NCBI GenBank assembly: GCA_002480565.1
Contig: DLCK01000021.1
Coordinates: 22,539-86,538 of the forward strand
DNA length: 64,000 nucleotides
Direction: 5' to 3'
Source: Phycisphaerales bacterium UBA7800
Lineage (GTDB): Bacteria; Planctomycetota; Phycisphaerae; Phycisphaerales; Phycisphaeraceae
The position numbers were made by a program, and so were the translations under genes. The notes beneath the pieces are model-generated. The model was not told the origin of the DNA, searched no databases, and saw only the letters and a program-made list of their open reading frames with translations. Shown one piece after another: positions 27,101-37,000 of the stretch (position 1 is the stretch's first letter; each line of letters opens with the position of its first letter).

Positions 27101-28678
27101 TTCGTCCTGGAAGGTGATCCATGGTTTCTCAATCGTCGATGCACGCATCTCTTCGAAGTAAGTGAGCGTGGGAAATGAAGTGCCACGCTTGGCTTCGCGG
27201 TCAGCCAGATAGGTTGTTCGTTTGACCCAATCGATTCTCCCATGCACCAATGGCGGGTTGTTTTTTGCAGCCCAATCCTTAAACCACTGCTTATCGACCT
27301 TGCCGGTTTGTCGGCCTTCATTGATTTTGTCGACCACCTCCCAAGAATCCTTGTACGGTGACTTGGCAGCACACTGAATGCCGCCCCATGCATTGACCGG
27401 GCCGGACATTCCCGGAGGCATTGGATCGCGACTTTTCCAACCCTCTGGGCGAGGCTTGGTCGGGGACACCTGGAGGCCAAAGATAAACGTCCTTGGGCGA
27501 CCGAGTTTGGCAGGCGTGTTGATGAAGTTGACCTGCAGATGAGTGGTTTGCCCATCACGCACAACTTGTTGGATGGGTTTGGTACTGCCTGCTTTTTCGG
27601 TGATCCAATCCTTGTCGTTTTCGGCAAACCATGCCAAACCACGCGTTTCATTTCCCAACCAGAGATAGGCATTGAAACTATTGACCCATGCGGCCTGGCG
27701 ACGTGCGTCATTGCTGGTCCAGACGACACCTTGACCTGATGGGGTTGAGCCGATGTGATGCACACGGTTGGTATCGGTGACATTGTGCATGAGTTTCGCG
27801 TGATCGGACTTGATTGGAATATCAAGCCACATGCGTTTGATAATGTCATCATTTTCTCCAGGCGTCACGATCCACTGAACCTTTGTCATACCATCAAACT
27901 CAATGGTGATATGAGCATCAATCTGCATCTGTGCTGTGTGACTGCTACTGGTATAGACGGCATGTGTGTCGGCGGACTTCTGGAGTGTTAATGTGCCAGG
28001 CTCGATGGTGACGACCTGCCCATTGGCCAATTCATATTGCAATGACATGGGACTGGCTAACAACGCGCGATCCAATGCAGTGACCTGATTCATCAACCCA
28101 AGTCCGTTGAGTTGATAGAGGCGGTCTACAATCTTGACTTGGCCATTTGACGTTGCTTGCACAGGGGAAAATGGGGGATACACCTCATCGGTGATTCCCA
28201 GTTGATTGTTCTCCCATGTAAAACGCTCTCGGATAAATGGGACATCAATTTCAACCGTTTGCTCAGGTGTCTGCAATGTGAATCGTGCAATGTATTGCCC
28301 CTGCAAATCGGGCAATGTCAAAAGTATCGGCTTTGACATGCCATCACGCACGGGCAGTTGACCTGTGGCCAATACCTGCTGTTTACCAAGGGGCATAATA
28401 CTGACCGTTGCATCGGAGACACCCTTCCCCCAATCCACAATACGACTCAAACGCACCTTTGCCAATCGCATATCCACAGACACGTGTGCCTGATTCGAAT
28501 TCGGGTAGTAAGCCAACAGACATCCACGTTGCAAGGCCTTGTAATCCATAGAGGATGGTTGACTGTCAATCGACGCTTGTAAAACAGATGGCACAAGCAT
28601 GACGGCAAGCCCCATCACCCACATGCAGCCAAGCCATACACGCCAACCTTTGTTCGGAACAAACAAATTCAAAAACAT
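24113..28678 (-). CDS. Giant secreted glycoside-hydrolase-like protein with two CBM9-type domains
   Basis: Exported protein of 1521 residues with AGGAAA 8 bases upstream of the ATG and a signal peptide ending at LQA. Residues about 40-450 form beta-sandwich domains with a GH123/DUF6067-like segment (GLAWFAENDKDW; FIFGLQVSPTKP). A barrel-like region follows to about 870, with FQDEWGVD near 524 and LYCDNTYP near 573 as candidate active-site segments. A concanavalin-type domain begins at DDFESG (about 904). Two CBM9/DOMON-like repeats start near 1148 (PPTIDGKIDDVIW) and 1353 (SPKLDGNLNDPIW). It lies 133 bases downstream of the small beta-helix gene. The family is tentative and the substrate unknown. 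Confidence 0.75.
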   Translation of the reverse strand: MFLNLFVPNKGWRVWLGCMWVMGLAVMLVPSVLQASIDSQPSSMDYKALQRGCLLAYYPNSNQAHVSVDMRLAKVRLSRIVDWGKGVSDATVSIMPLGKQQVLATGQLPVRDGMSKPILLTLPDLQGQYIARFTLQTPEQTVEIDVPFIRERFTWENNQLGITDEVYPPFSPVQATSNGQVKIVDRLYQLNGLGLMNQVTALDRALLASPMSLQYELANGQVVTIEPGTLTLQKSADTHAVYTSSSHTAQMQIDAHITIEFDGMTKVQWIVTPGENDDIIKRMWLDIPIKSDHAKLMHNVTDTNRVHHIGSTPSGQGVVWTSNDARRQAAWVNSFNAYLWLGNETRGLAWFAENDKDWITEKAGSTKPIQQVVRDGQTTHLQVNFINTPAKLGRPRTFIFGLQVSPTKPRPEGWKSRDPMPPGMSGPVNAWGGIQCAAKSPYKDSWEVVDKINEGRQTGKVDKQWFKDWAAKNNPPLVHGRIDWVKRTTYLADREAKRGTSFPTLTYFEEMRASTIEKPWITFQDEWGVDTFTDRQWPDEAVMRRGFNASPYSLISFPQSYQDMCLFYANEWFKRGVGLYCDNTYPQACYDPLTSAAYVTEDGTVQPALSIWNQRAYQKRLWNLLQEHRKTSKVPLEWSIHMTTTLLLPLQTFATIQLDYEFNATQPAKPDYIRTTMLGSKCGNLPYALYHLAGRYNPLIKNLSKPHVQLIEWGMRRVHELAPAHDPGREYREMEDILHGFGYGKPGIPNYRYWDDQPVAQVEEDQVKWMLVHNPKTKQALILLASWNPKDTQATLRLLPDLTEGQSQSWHFIDARTGEPIDSIDSQATSITLPAPYGVRVLLAYQSQSKPQVNWTFRDAKSIAQQLMPQDKKESSQNEKQVTSVLPDGDPYRGVDEKRLLFKDDFESGVSSQWTIKQGLKAHTITLDNGKQKNVGRMSQSRARIFTPPIAGRSHDTQSIDQQLSQWKDYALRFRFRLGPIVSDQADASIVTSFFRVDWRNHRPTPDHPSEYKLAYIQAYRPKMSWRVDGPRVAWNGSQPFFDMKNMTVGTGLSNLGSRIDQHWHELEVRTVGDRSQVRLDGKVIIDAKDQRAPSGGIGISTLWNHRAQPTFMDIDDLVVWQIDTIDQPYDHQNKTAQFQPIYAQPANVPPTIDGKIDDVIWQRMQASGHTHTGPWYRYIHKSDKVELPVNPRQSWVSFDDRKLYIAMRATTSDIMALKPGPPGNPYSGDGLEVHLKNDDVYLQCGLDFNGQLGPGNLTNVTNFSSIEYAVHTSPKHWTAEIAIPWELVKVDPTANPHLLFNMAANMSYQEHGTWLPLTLTPGQFNVILAGRRLVLKSPAASVVSIADPIQSPKLDGNLNDPIWEQVIKSGNQIGGWQKADGTVLTRPRTLYLASDTNQFYVAMTVDLSRDRNIVSSQGQPEQGDHLQIDFENFSFGVDLTGKPLQILLPYQMPMEAAVTQTDDRLTLEMAVDWTQLGGQPDRNQPIRINFSGLDSVDGFVTWQQATDARDLSRFGHIIVQ

Positions 28679-28811
28679 AACTGTTTCCTTAGCAAACCAA
28701 TTTACTTAGAACGGACATCGTGTTAGCGGATCATCAATACCACGATGCGCATGGGATAGCCTAAAGCCCTTAGACTGACTTACTGTTTCATCGTGACTCA
28801 AGAAAACTCGA

Positions 28812-29855
28812 TTATTCTGCCTGACGTAATGCCTGACATTGCTTGTACAACTGCTCCATTTGCCAAGGCAGATTTTCCAGCGGCTTATCATCTGTCATTT
28901 CAATGACATTGTTGTTGGTAAAACGATCCGCTTTCATCCGCTTCCATGGGATCGCGTTAAAGCCAACCAAACAGTCGGTGAGAACATGTTCACCTTTGTC
29001 AAAATAAAACGCATGTCCACGGTTATACAGTGACGCGCATCGGGTATACGTCGTGCTGGATTGGTTGACATCTGCCACGCCGCCAGCCTGTGAACCATTG
29101 AAGGCGATGATACTGTCGTAGACGTTCATCCGAGTTTGGCCGTGTGCACTGATACCTTCATCACCACAGAACATGGCGGTCACGTTGCGCAGTTCCACGT
29201 TGTCATTTTGACCATGAATATTAAACCCATCATTACCACCATGGCGGACATTCAGATCGCGGATAGTAATGTTCCCCCGACGAATTGCCACGCAACTTGT
29301 CTTGTAGTCCGGGTTGAGAATGATCTTTGCATCACTGATGGACAAACCCTGTGGCAAGACAATGCGCAGCCGATCCTCAGGCAGATGTTGAAGCTGGCCT
29401 GGTTTAGGCGCTTTGCCAAAACGCGGATCGTACGCAGTGATGGGTTGATTGTTGATGTAGACGTTAGCCATTTGCCAGGGCGCATTACCCACATGACGTG
29501 GAACCGGCTTGGCATAAATGTATCCATCGCCATCAGGAATCCATGGGCCAGCAGAAATGTCCGTCCCAAGATCAATGGTTGCTGCGTTGCCCATCACTGT
29601 AACAGGCGCAGTGTCGTCATGACCAAGCCATTGCATGGGCTCAGCGAATATGCTGTTTAAAGCCAAATGCATCGTGCCCCCCGAATCAGAAATCATTTTG
29701 ACAGCTTGTTTGAAAGTCTTAACCGGCGATGCCTGCTGACCATCATAGGTGTCGTTGCCCTTGACCGGATCAACATACACAGTCACTTGTGCCTGGGTCA
29801 TGGTGACAGAAACAAGCAGCACCAATGGTAATAATAATCGCTTGATCAAATTCAA
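28812..29855 (-). CDS. Secreted right-handed beta-helix protein
   Basis: Exported protein of about 347 residues. No ATG is available: TTG at 29853-29855 is chosen because GGGGGA lies 7 bases upstream. It overlaps the TGA stop of the preceding pseudopilin as TTGA, a non-ATG version of ATGA coupling. The signal peptide ends at TQA-Q. VTVYVDPVKGNDTYDG followed by SPVKTFKQAVKMI is typical of secreted parallel beta-helix proteins. Helix turns include ITIRDLNVRHGGNDG and VELRNVTAMFCGDEG. A polysaccharide lyase or binding role is likely, but catalytic residues are not identifiable. The coupling ties it tightly to the pseudopilin. Confidence 0.8.
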   Translation of the reverse strand: MNLIKRLLLPLVLLVSVTMTQAQVTVYVDPVKGNDTYDGQQASPVKTFKQAVKMISDSGGTMHLALNSIFAEPMQWLGHDDTAPVTVMGNAATIDLGTDISAGPWIPDGDGYIYAKPVPRHVGNAPWQMANVYINNQPITAYDPRFGKAPKPGQLQHLPEDRLRIVLPQGLSISDAKIILNPDYKTSCVAIRRGNITIRDLNVRHGGNDGFNIHGQNDNVELRNVTAMFCGDEGISAHGQTRMNVYDSIIAFNGSQAGGVADVNQSSTTYTRCASLYNRGHAFYFDKGEHVLTDCLVGFNAIPWKRMKADRFTNNNVIEMTDDKPLENLPWQMEQLYKQCQALRQAE

Positions 29856-30589
29856 AAATCTGTCCCCCAAACCACTTCACCGGTCACACGTTGTTTGGCT
29901 GGACTACTTGCAGCATGTGCATCCATGTACAACACGTTGACACTGGTCCGCTTCATGTGAATGGATCGACCTGGCAGCAACGTACTGACATGATCCGGAT
30001 CAATATCTTTTTCGCCGGTGACGTTCGAATGTGACGTGTGATTCACAATACCATCCATCGCTCCAATCGCTTTAGACAGACCGACATGCATGGCGATTTC
30101 ATCCGTTCGCAATGGTACGTTTGACCGCCAGCTATCCGTCGGGACCAACGAGCGAAACAGACTGTTAAACCCGTAGGTTGTCGCATATCCATTGGATCTA
30201 AAATTATCATCAACCCCACGAATACTCGGACAAGACAGAACACCGCTGTAAACCTGATTGACCTCGCCCCACTTTTCAGTCTCCGGCAGATAGTCGTCCG
30301 CCACCAACTGTTCAGCTAAACGAAGTTTCGTGCCATAGCCATTTGGAGCGGTACTGTTGTAGAGAAAAGGTAAATGGTTGCGGTCGGTTTCAAACGAATT
30401 GATGGCAATACTGACCTGCCGAATATTACTTAGACACATGGATTGTCTGGATGCCTGTCGCGCCATCTGCAAGGCGGGCAAGAGCACTGAGATTAACAAA
30501 GAGATGATCGATATAACCACCAAAACTTCGATCAACGTAAAACCATGATTATTCATGTTCACTGATGAATTCCGTTGTGTATCTTGCAT
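29852..30589 (-). CDS. Pseudopilin-like protein (copy 5)
   Basis: Protein of 245 residues. The start at ATG 30587-30589 is chosen (GGAAAGAG upstream); in-frame alternatives extend to 30646 beside the GntR stop. HGFTLIEVLVVISIIS has Gly before the cleavage point, with Val replacing the usual second Leu. The C-terminal signature is degenerate here (LYMDAHAASSP: Ala instead of Gly). The gene follows the GntR-type regulator gene by about 60 bases and ends in a TTGA overlap with the beta-helix gene. It is therefore part of a regulator, pseudopilin, beta-helix, giant GH operon. Confidence 0.88.
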   Translation of the reverse strand: MQDTQRNSSVNMNNHGFTLIEVLVVISIISLLISVLLPALQMARQASRQSMCLSNIRQVSIAINSFETDRNHLPFLYNSTAPNGYGTKLRLAEQLVADDYLPETEKWGEVNQVYSGVLSCPSIRGVDDNFRSNGYATTYGFNSLFRSLVPTDSWRSNVPLRTDEIAMHVGLSKAIGAMDGIVNHTSHSNVTGEKDIDPDHVSTLLPGRSIHMKRTSVNVLYMDAHAASSPAKQRVTGEVVWGTDF

Positions 30590-30649
30590 GAGAATCTCTT
30601 TCCATAAATCCAACATATAAGTCACGACAACAATACAACCGCCCAACGA

Positions 30650-31753
30650 TCAAAGACTGCATTGATCAATGAGCAGTTGGCCGGCACATTGATAGTGAAC
30701 CTGTGGCAAAACCTTGTCATCGATACGGTCTTTGAGCATCTGGCCCAATCGTGCTGCGACCTGCCCCGGGTCCAGTTCGACCACGTCCGTAGGAAACGGC
30801 AGGAAGTTGTTTTGTCCCTTGTTGAGCAGTGTTGAGATATGCAACTGCTTGGGAACCTTGACCCCCTTGGCCAACAATGCCATCGCTGCATCACGGTAAA
30901 AGTGATCGTCAGCCAGGATGACGGCTTGAGGTTGTTTATCCAGTGACAGAAAATGCTCCATCACACGCCAACCCGCTCCCGGTTTACCCGGATGCTCATT
31001 GGTGATCAGACACTGGGGTCGAACAGTGCAACCATACTCGGCGGCCAACTGCATCAAACCATCAGGTGATATCTGATTGTTGGGTGCATCCTGATCACAC
31101 CATGCAGCCAAGGCAATATCCGTATGCCCCAATTGAGCATTGCGTTCAAAGAGCAGTTTCAGGGACTGCTTAATATCAAAGCTAGCCGAATGATCAAAAC
31201 TTTCATTGAGTCCCATGATTGGCACATCCAATGACTTGGCCAAATCAAACCAACTTGGGTGGGGATTGGCAGAAATGGCAACCAACGCACTGACTAAACC
31301 TCGATCCAGATCATTGACCAGTTCGACAGCTTCAAAGGGAACACTTTGATATGGCGAAAGCTCATTGCCATGACCTGAATAAATTTCGCCACGCAAACCA
31401 TGCTCACTTAACCAATCGAGTAAGCGCTGCGCCACGTGCAAGGTCGGGCTATATGGCGATGGGATTGCAAGTCCCTGACCGACAAGAATTCCGACGAATC
31501 GTATCTTGCGCAGATCAGCAACATAGGTCCCGCTGCCGTGGCGTCGTTCAAGTAACCCATCGTGAACCAACGTGCCAACCGCTTCACGAATGGTGCGAAT
31601 ACTCACGCCGTACCGATCGCTCAGATCATGTTCATTGGGCAAACGACTGCCGGACTTTTCAGTAACGGCGATCTGGCGTCGCAGGAGTCTTGCGACCTGC
31701 TGCTGCAAACCGTCACGCTTAACATTTTCGGATGTGATTTGAATTGATGTCAT
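30650..31753 (-). CDS. GntR-family regulator with LacI-like sensor domain
   Basis: Regulator of 367 residues: an N-terminal GntR winged helix (about 15-85; SRLPNEHDLSDRYGVSIRTI, LERRHGSGTYV) and a C-terminal periplasmic-binding-like sugar-sensing domain (VGILVGQGL onward). This fusion is the AraR-type architecture, in which sugars relieve DNA binding. The ATG is only 6 bases from a palindrome overlapping the predicted -10, so the transcript is nearly leaderless. It probably controls both the leftward operon and the divergent alpha-galactosidase gene, with which it shares a 62-base intergenic region. Confidence 0.9.
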   Translation of the reverse strand: MTSIQITSENVKRDGLQQQVARLLRRQIAVTEKSGSRLPNEHDLSDRYGVSIRTIREAVGTLVHDGLLERRHGSGTYVADLRKIRFVGILVGQGLAIPSPYSPTLHVAQRLLDWLSEHGLRGEIYSGHGNELSPYQSVPFEAVELVNDLDRGLVSALVAISANPHPSWFDLAKSLDVPIMGLNESFDHSASFDIKQSLKLLFERNAQLGHTDIALAAWCDQDAPNNQISPDGLMQLAAEYGCTVRPQCLITNEHPGKPGAGWRVMEHFLSLDKQPQAVILADDHFYRDAAMALLAKGVKVPKQLHISTLLNKGQNNFLPFPTDVVELDPGQVAARLGQMLKDRIDDKVLPQVHYQCAGQLLIDQCSL

Positions 31754-31759
31754 GACTAC

Positions 31760-31790
31760 ATGATGTTATCATTAAAGGCTCACATGTCAA
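31760..31790 (-). promoter_or_regulatory. GntR gene promoter with ATGATGTTATCAT operator
   Basis: On the minus strand a perfect -35 TTGACA (31785-31790) lies 16 bases from a -10-like TAACAT (31763-31768). The palindrome ATGATGTTATCAT (31760-31772; arms ATGAT/ATCAT) overlaps the -10. It is the only strong symmetric site in the 62-base region separating the regulator from the alpha-galactosidase gene. Confidence 0.6.
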
Positions 31791-31815
31791 CCACTTTCGA
31801 TAGAGGATTTTGTAA

Positions 31816-33909
31816 ATGCTTCAGCCCACGACATGGATTGATCAGGAATCAAACAAACGCACGAATATTAATTCATCGCTACAAGATATTGATAAAAAAC
31901 ACTTAACAAACTTTCAGGTTGATTTTAAAAACGGGCAATTAAACATTACAGCCCAAACCCTAAACGGGCGAAAATGGGGTTGGAATGGCATTGGATTCCA
32001 AGTCAATGAACAACTCAGTTCTGCTCAAGCATACAATCCAGAGCCTGCCAACACCGATTTTCATCAGGTCTGGCGGACAAATCATGAATCGCTTCAGCTT
32101 GAGGAAACCCTCGTCCTGTCTATTGATCCGGACCAATATGCTGTGACTGTCAGTCGATTTCTTCAACCCCAATCTCGACTGCGAATTGATCAATTGGCCG
32201 ACGGCATGTTAAACGACGAGTCCGGCTTGCTGACCTGGACATCCAACCAGCAACTGCGCATTGCCCACACCAATCATCTTCGCGTGGAACACTACCCTCG
32301 ATCCCGTGCGGATTATCCTTTGCTGCGTCTGCCAGCCTATGAGCTTAAAAAATATGGCTTGGGAGAAAGCAACGATTTGCCCGTACTCTATCTGACTGAT
32401 GAGGTATGCGAATACGGCTTGATGGAAGTCTCATTGATTGAACATCCGCTTCGTCGTATATGGTCCACGGAGTTGGCCGAACATATGTCTGAGGTTGGTT
32501 TCAAACACTGGCATGCCACCATGCAGCCCATCGGCAGCGACCACCTTGATCTTGATCCTAATCAACGAACCCTCGTCAGCTGCACTGAATATCGGCTGGT
32601 TCACGACCTTTCGGTTGCAGATGCGTTTGCAGCGGCAGCGTTACAGGTTGCTCAGCAATTTCCAGCTCGTGGCAAAATCTCATCCATGCGACACGGCGCC
32701 TGTTATTGCACATGGAACTATGGCCCTGAACGTGACATTGATCACAACGCACTAATCAAACGGGCTCAGATCATTCGCAAACATTTCCCGGACGTCCATC
32801 ATTTTTTAATCGACGATGGTTACCAACGTGGGCCACGGACACTCGACCCGTTTTATCCTGACCCAGAGCAGAATATCGATCAGGACAAGTTCCCCAAAGG
32901 TATCAAAGCACTTGCCAAAGAAATTCGGGATTTGGGACTGGAACCGGGAATATGGTTTTCTCCAACGTTGAATCTAAATAGCCAGCTGGCCCGGGAACAT
33001 CCGGACTGGCTTTTATTGGATGATCAAAATCGCCCCTTCTGCCTGGGGACCGACGGCTACCTGGATATGTCTGTTGAACCTGCACGAGAGTGGATGCTTA
33101 AAGTGTTGGACATGCTTTACGGCCAAGATCGCTATATAGGTTGCAAGTTGGATTTTCAATCCCAAATGTTCGAATCTGACAAAGTACGTTACCGCCAGGG
33201 GAACGGCCTGATCTGGAGAGACTGGTTTTATCAGCAGATTCGCAATCGTATTGGTAAAGAAGGCTTCTTTGAAACCTGCATTGCAATGAGTATGGGCAAC
33301 CCACATTTGTCACAATGGTGTGATGGATACCGTGTCGGGGCTGACATTCAGGAAGGCACCTGGCAAAGACATGTCGATAGCGCACGATGGACGTTGCCTG
33401 TCCTGTCAATTCCTGGCAACCAAAGTCTGATGCTCAACGCTGACAGTTTCGGTTGGAACCACGATGAGAGCATGGCTGTCAATCGCCACCGTTCAACCTG
33501 GTGCTTTATCACTGGCGGTCTATTTGAAATAGGAGGCAAGTTGGAGACCTATCCCCCACAGGCCATGGATATGTTGGCACGGGTACTAGACCAACCAGAC
33601 CGTGGGCATGCTTGTCGAGTGGTGGATGATTCAGCATACACAGGCATTCCCATGCCACGCGTTTGCGTGATTAATTATCCAGTGAACAGCCGAACCGCAA
33701 AACGTGGTATTGCCAAGCATATTGCACTATTGAATTGGACGGATCAACCGCAAATGACAGGCAGCGTGTTGTCGTCATTGGGGATCAAGTCCAATGCCAA
33801 CATATTCGACTTCTGGGATAACAAACCATATCCAATATCCAAAGAAGGTCTCTTTGAATTGTTACCAACGCGCGGCAGCCGTCTACTCACCGTCATGCAA
33901 TCTGAATAA
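31816..33909 (+). CDS. Clan GH-D alpha-galactosidase-like enzyme (GH36/GH27 type)
   Basis: Protein of 697 residues with no signal peptide, so probably a cytoplasmic enzyme acting on imported oligosaccharides; GAGG lies 9 bases before the ATG. An N-terminal beta-supersandwich precedes a (beta/alpha)8 barrel with MRHGACYCTWNYG, FLIDDGYQ near residue 331 and GLEPGIWFSP. CKLDFQ near 445 holds the expected nucleophile Asp (K-x-D), and GYRVGADI near 505 holds the likely acid/base Asp. These fit GH36/GH27 retaining alpha-galactosidases. Related alpha-N-acetylgalactosaminidases cannot be excluded. It is divergent from the GntR-type regulator and shares its operator region. Confidence 0.82.
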   Translation: MLQPTTWIDQESNKRTNINSSLQDIDKKHLTNFQVDFKNGQLNITAQTLNGRKWGWNGIGFQVNEQLSSAQAYNPEPANTDFHQVWRTNHESLQLEETLVLSIDPDQYAVTVSRFLQPQSRLRIDQLADGMLNDESGLLTWTSNQQLRIAHTNHLRVEHYPRSRADYPLLRLPAYELKKYGLGESNDLPVLYLTDEVCEYGLMEVSLIEHPLRRIWSTELAEHMSEVGFKHWHATMQPIGSDHLDLDPNQRTLVSCTEYRLVHDLSVADAFAAAALQVAQQFPARGKISSMRHGACYCTWNYGPERDIDHNALIKRAQIIRKHFPDVHHFLIDDGYQRGPRTLDPFYPDPEQNIDQDKFPKGIKALAKEIRDLGLEPGIWFSPTLNLNSQLAREHPDWLLLDDQNRPFCLGTDGYLDMSVEPAREWMLKVLDMLYGQDRYIGCKLDFQSQMFESDKVRYRQGNGLIWRDWFYQQIRNRIGKEGFFETCIAMSMGNPHLSQWCDGYRVGADIQEGTWQRHVDSARWTLPVLSIPGNQSLMLNADSFGWNHDESMAVNRHRSTWCFITGGLFEIGGKLETYPPQAMDMLARVLDQPDRGHACRVVDDSAYTGIPMPRVCVINYPVNSRTAKRGIAKHIALLNWTDQPQMTGSVLSSLGIKSNANIFDFWDNKPYPISKEGLFELLPTRGSRLLTVMQSE

Positions 33910-34039
33910 AGCATTAATATCATCATGTCCAGTACGTGCCTGCATGGAACATAGCGTGCTCTTTCCGAGAGTCAAAAGGTTGTTTGACGGGTCAAATCCA
34001 TGCAATAATCAAGTGACAATCTTCTGCGCAGTCACAGCG

Positions 34040-37000
34040 TTATAAACCCACCCGTTCACCTGCTAGACTCAGTAGACACAACACGCCAGGCGCCTGGCTT
34101 TGCATGTCGATGAAAAGTATTTTCTGATCGGGCTTGGGATTGATCCATTGCATCGTGAACACCGACAGCTCGATACCTTGGGCAGTCGTAAAGGCATGAG
34201 CGGGTTTGGGTGCACCCTCTTTGGGTAACTGGGCAGGTACGAACCAGTCTCGAATATTTTGATCCAACTTAATAGGCACCTCGGTGATCGAACCATCGGC
34301 ATAATGAATGACATATCGCCCCAACTGCCTGCCGGATTCGTTACCGACGTACATGCACGTTTGCGTGAAGAACAGGCGCTTAAGTGTTTGACCGACTTTC
34401 ATGCCGTTGACCTGTGTGGTCGTCCCCGGCCAATCGGAACTGGCAACCAGTGCGCATTGCTCCTGTACTTGAGGCAACTCAAAACAGACACCGTCAAGTG
34501 TCACCAATTGACTCAAAGCACCCAACTCACAAAGCATGATGGCACGGTCGGCATCCTTGAGATTCTGCGCAACCTTCCAGTTGCCCGTTTGCCTCAAAGG
34601 CATATTCCATGACTGCTGGGGGAGAAGCTTCATCGACTCGACTGCTTGTATATTTACATCATCCACAAGCAACTGGCCGACACCTTTGAAAATACCAAGG
34701 ATCAATGCCACAGGTGATGGCGGCGTCTTGTCAAAGTGGATCACCATGCGACACTGTTGATAGTCACTACCAATGTCAGTTAACTGGTGAACCTTGATGA
34801 TATTTTCATCGCGATTAAAGAAACTCATGTACGGGACAGCCGAATCGCCTGGATTGTTTTTTTTGAAATGAGCGGTGAACAGGTAGTCACCTGGAGCAGG
34901 AATTTTCACATCCTCAAACACATAAACGCGACCGGCACCGGAACTTTGCACCCGCATGGCAAAGCGCCCTGTCCGCGCATCACGATCCAGTTGAATACTA
35001 CCCTGCGGATCAAAATCGGTCCGACGCATGGTCCATTGCGCCGCCTTACCGGCCTGTAATCCCGCCATGTCAATATCACCGGTCACATCTTCGAAACTAC
35101 CATTGGCCATCAGTGGAGTCACTCCACTTTGCCTGACGTTGGTGATGACCAGTGGCTGATCACTAATGATATAAGCCATATCACTGACGGTGCATTTGAC
35201 CTGTATATCGTCCATTTTGACAGGAATCGTATGCCCCATCAGATCGACTGCTGTGATGTGGTTCTGCTTGGCCAGGACCAGGTCGTTGGCTCCGACTTCC
35301 GATCCGATGACGGTGAGAATTTTTCCATCGGTGCGTTTGAGTTGATGACGGACGGTAAATGCGGCATCACCCTCAAAGGTCAGTTTCCCTATATATTGAT
35401 CACAGGCACGGACCTGATTCTGGAAGATGGCATTAACATAGTGATCGCGTGTTGGTGAGAGTGTCGCGCGATTAAAGTACATATCATAAAAGCCGAAGGT
35501 AAAGAATTTTTCAAATCCTTTTTCCATGAACCAAAGGTAAATCGCAGGCGTGAGCCAAAGACGTTTTTCCTGATTGCTGATATTCATCCACATCTGTTCA
35601 GTTTGCCAGAACGGCATGCCGGGCTTGATGGCATGCACTGCTTTGGTCAATTCGTCCACACGATGCATCACCTGGTAAGCATGCATATTGAATATGTCAA
35701 TCGAATCACAGGCCCCCTTCTCTATCAAGTCCGTTGCCATGGCTGGGTCGCAGACACTGCCTAAACTCAAACCGCTTAGCAGCACACGTGTTTGGTCACT
35801 GACCATGCGCGATTGTTTGTAGACACGCTTGAGCATCTGAAGATATTCGTCGGTGCTACCTGAAAAGGAGGCAGGCTTGCCCGGAGGGTGGAAGTCGATT
35901 TCATTGCAGACTTCCCAGTAATGTACATCATGCTTGTATCGCTGCATCACCTTGCCTGCATAGTTTTCCCATTCATCAAAACTGCGTGGTTTCCATCTAG
36001 CGGGAACATTGGCCAGTGGATGTTGCGCCTTGTGATCTTCAGAAGGTTCGACTGCAGCCCATCGGGGCATATTGCCTAAAAGTCCGAGTAATTGCAGATC
36101 ATTGGCTTTGACTTGCTGGATCACAAGATCAGCTTTTTCCCACTGAAACTGCCCTTTGACAGGCTCAGCATTAAACCAGAGAAAAGGTTCAACGCCCCAC
36201 ATCCGCACCCAATGCACCCCCATTTGCTTAAGCGGCTTGGCGTCGAAGGACAGGTCGTAATGATAGCCTAGATACTGAGCCAATTTACCATCACTGACAC
36301 TGAGTTGTGGCGTGGGTATCACGGTAATATGACTGCTGTATTGTGTTACAGCCTTACCAATGGTGATGATTGTTTCCAACTGATAATGATCCGGCAAGGA
36401 TGGCATCCCAGTGATAGGGATATTCGATTCGGTGAAGCCAGACATCGCTTTGATATTGAGTTTGGTACTTTGTTCACAAACCATCTCTCCGGAAGATTGG
36501 CTGACTTTGATTTGAATCTCAGCTTGCTGATCCCGATCTGACTCATTAACCAGTAACAAGGGGAAGGTCACTTCATCGCCCAAGACAAATGATTGTGTCG
36601 CCGGTGACCAGTGTGGTGTAACCGACGCATACTTTGAATGCTTATGCCAGGGCGTGACAAAAGTCTGTACGGTTTTCAAAGCGTCCTGTACCAGGAAGGT
36701 GGTATGGGTATCGACATCCAGTGATTGCTGTGCATCACGTGCAATCTGCTGATCCTCCAATTGGATACTGGATATTTTCACCGACTGTGTACGAAAGGGA
36801 GACACGCGTGCCAGATGAAAGACCGCGGGGATTGGGGAAATGGGTTGATTAAATGCAGCACTGCCGACTCGTTTACCATTGATGTAAACGCGCAATTGCT
36901 CACCCCATGAGAACGCAAAATGTACCACCTGTCCTGCATCAAATGACACATCGGAATAATGGACTTTGCCATAACTCACTGGCGATGATGCATCACTGCG

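Noticed and set aside
27016..27852. A 278-codon minus-strand open frame
   Set aside because: It lies in another frame of the giant GH/CBM9 gene, whose domains run continuously through it; its composition is unlike a real protein.
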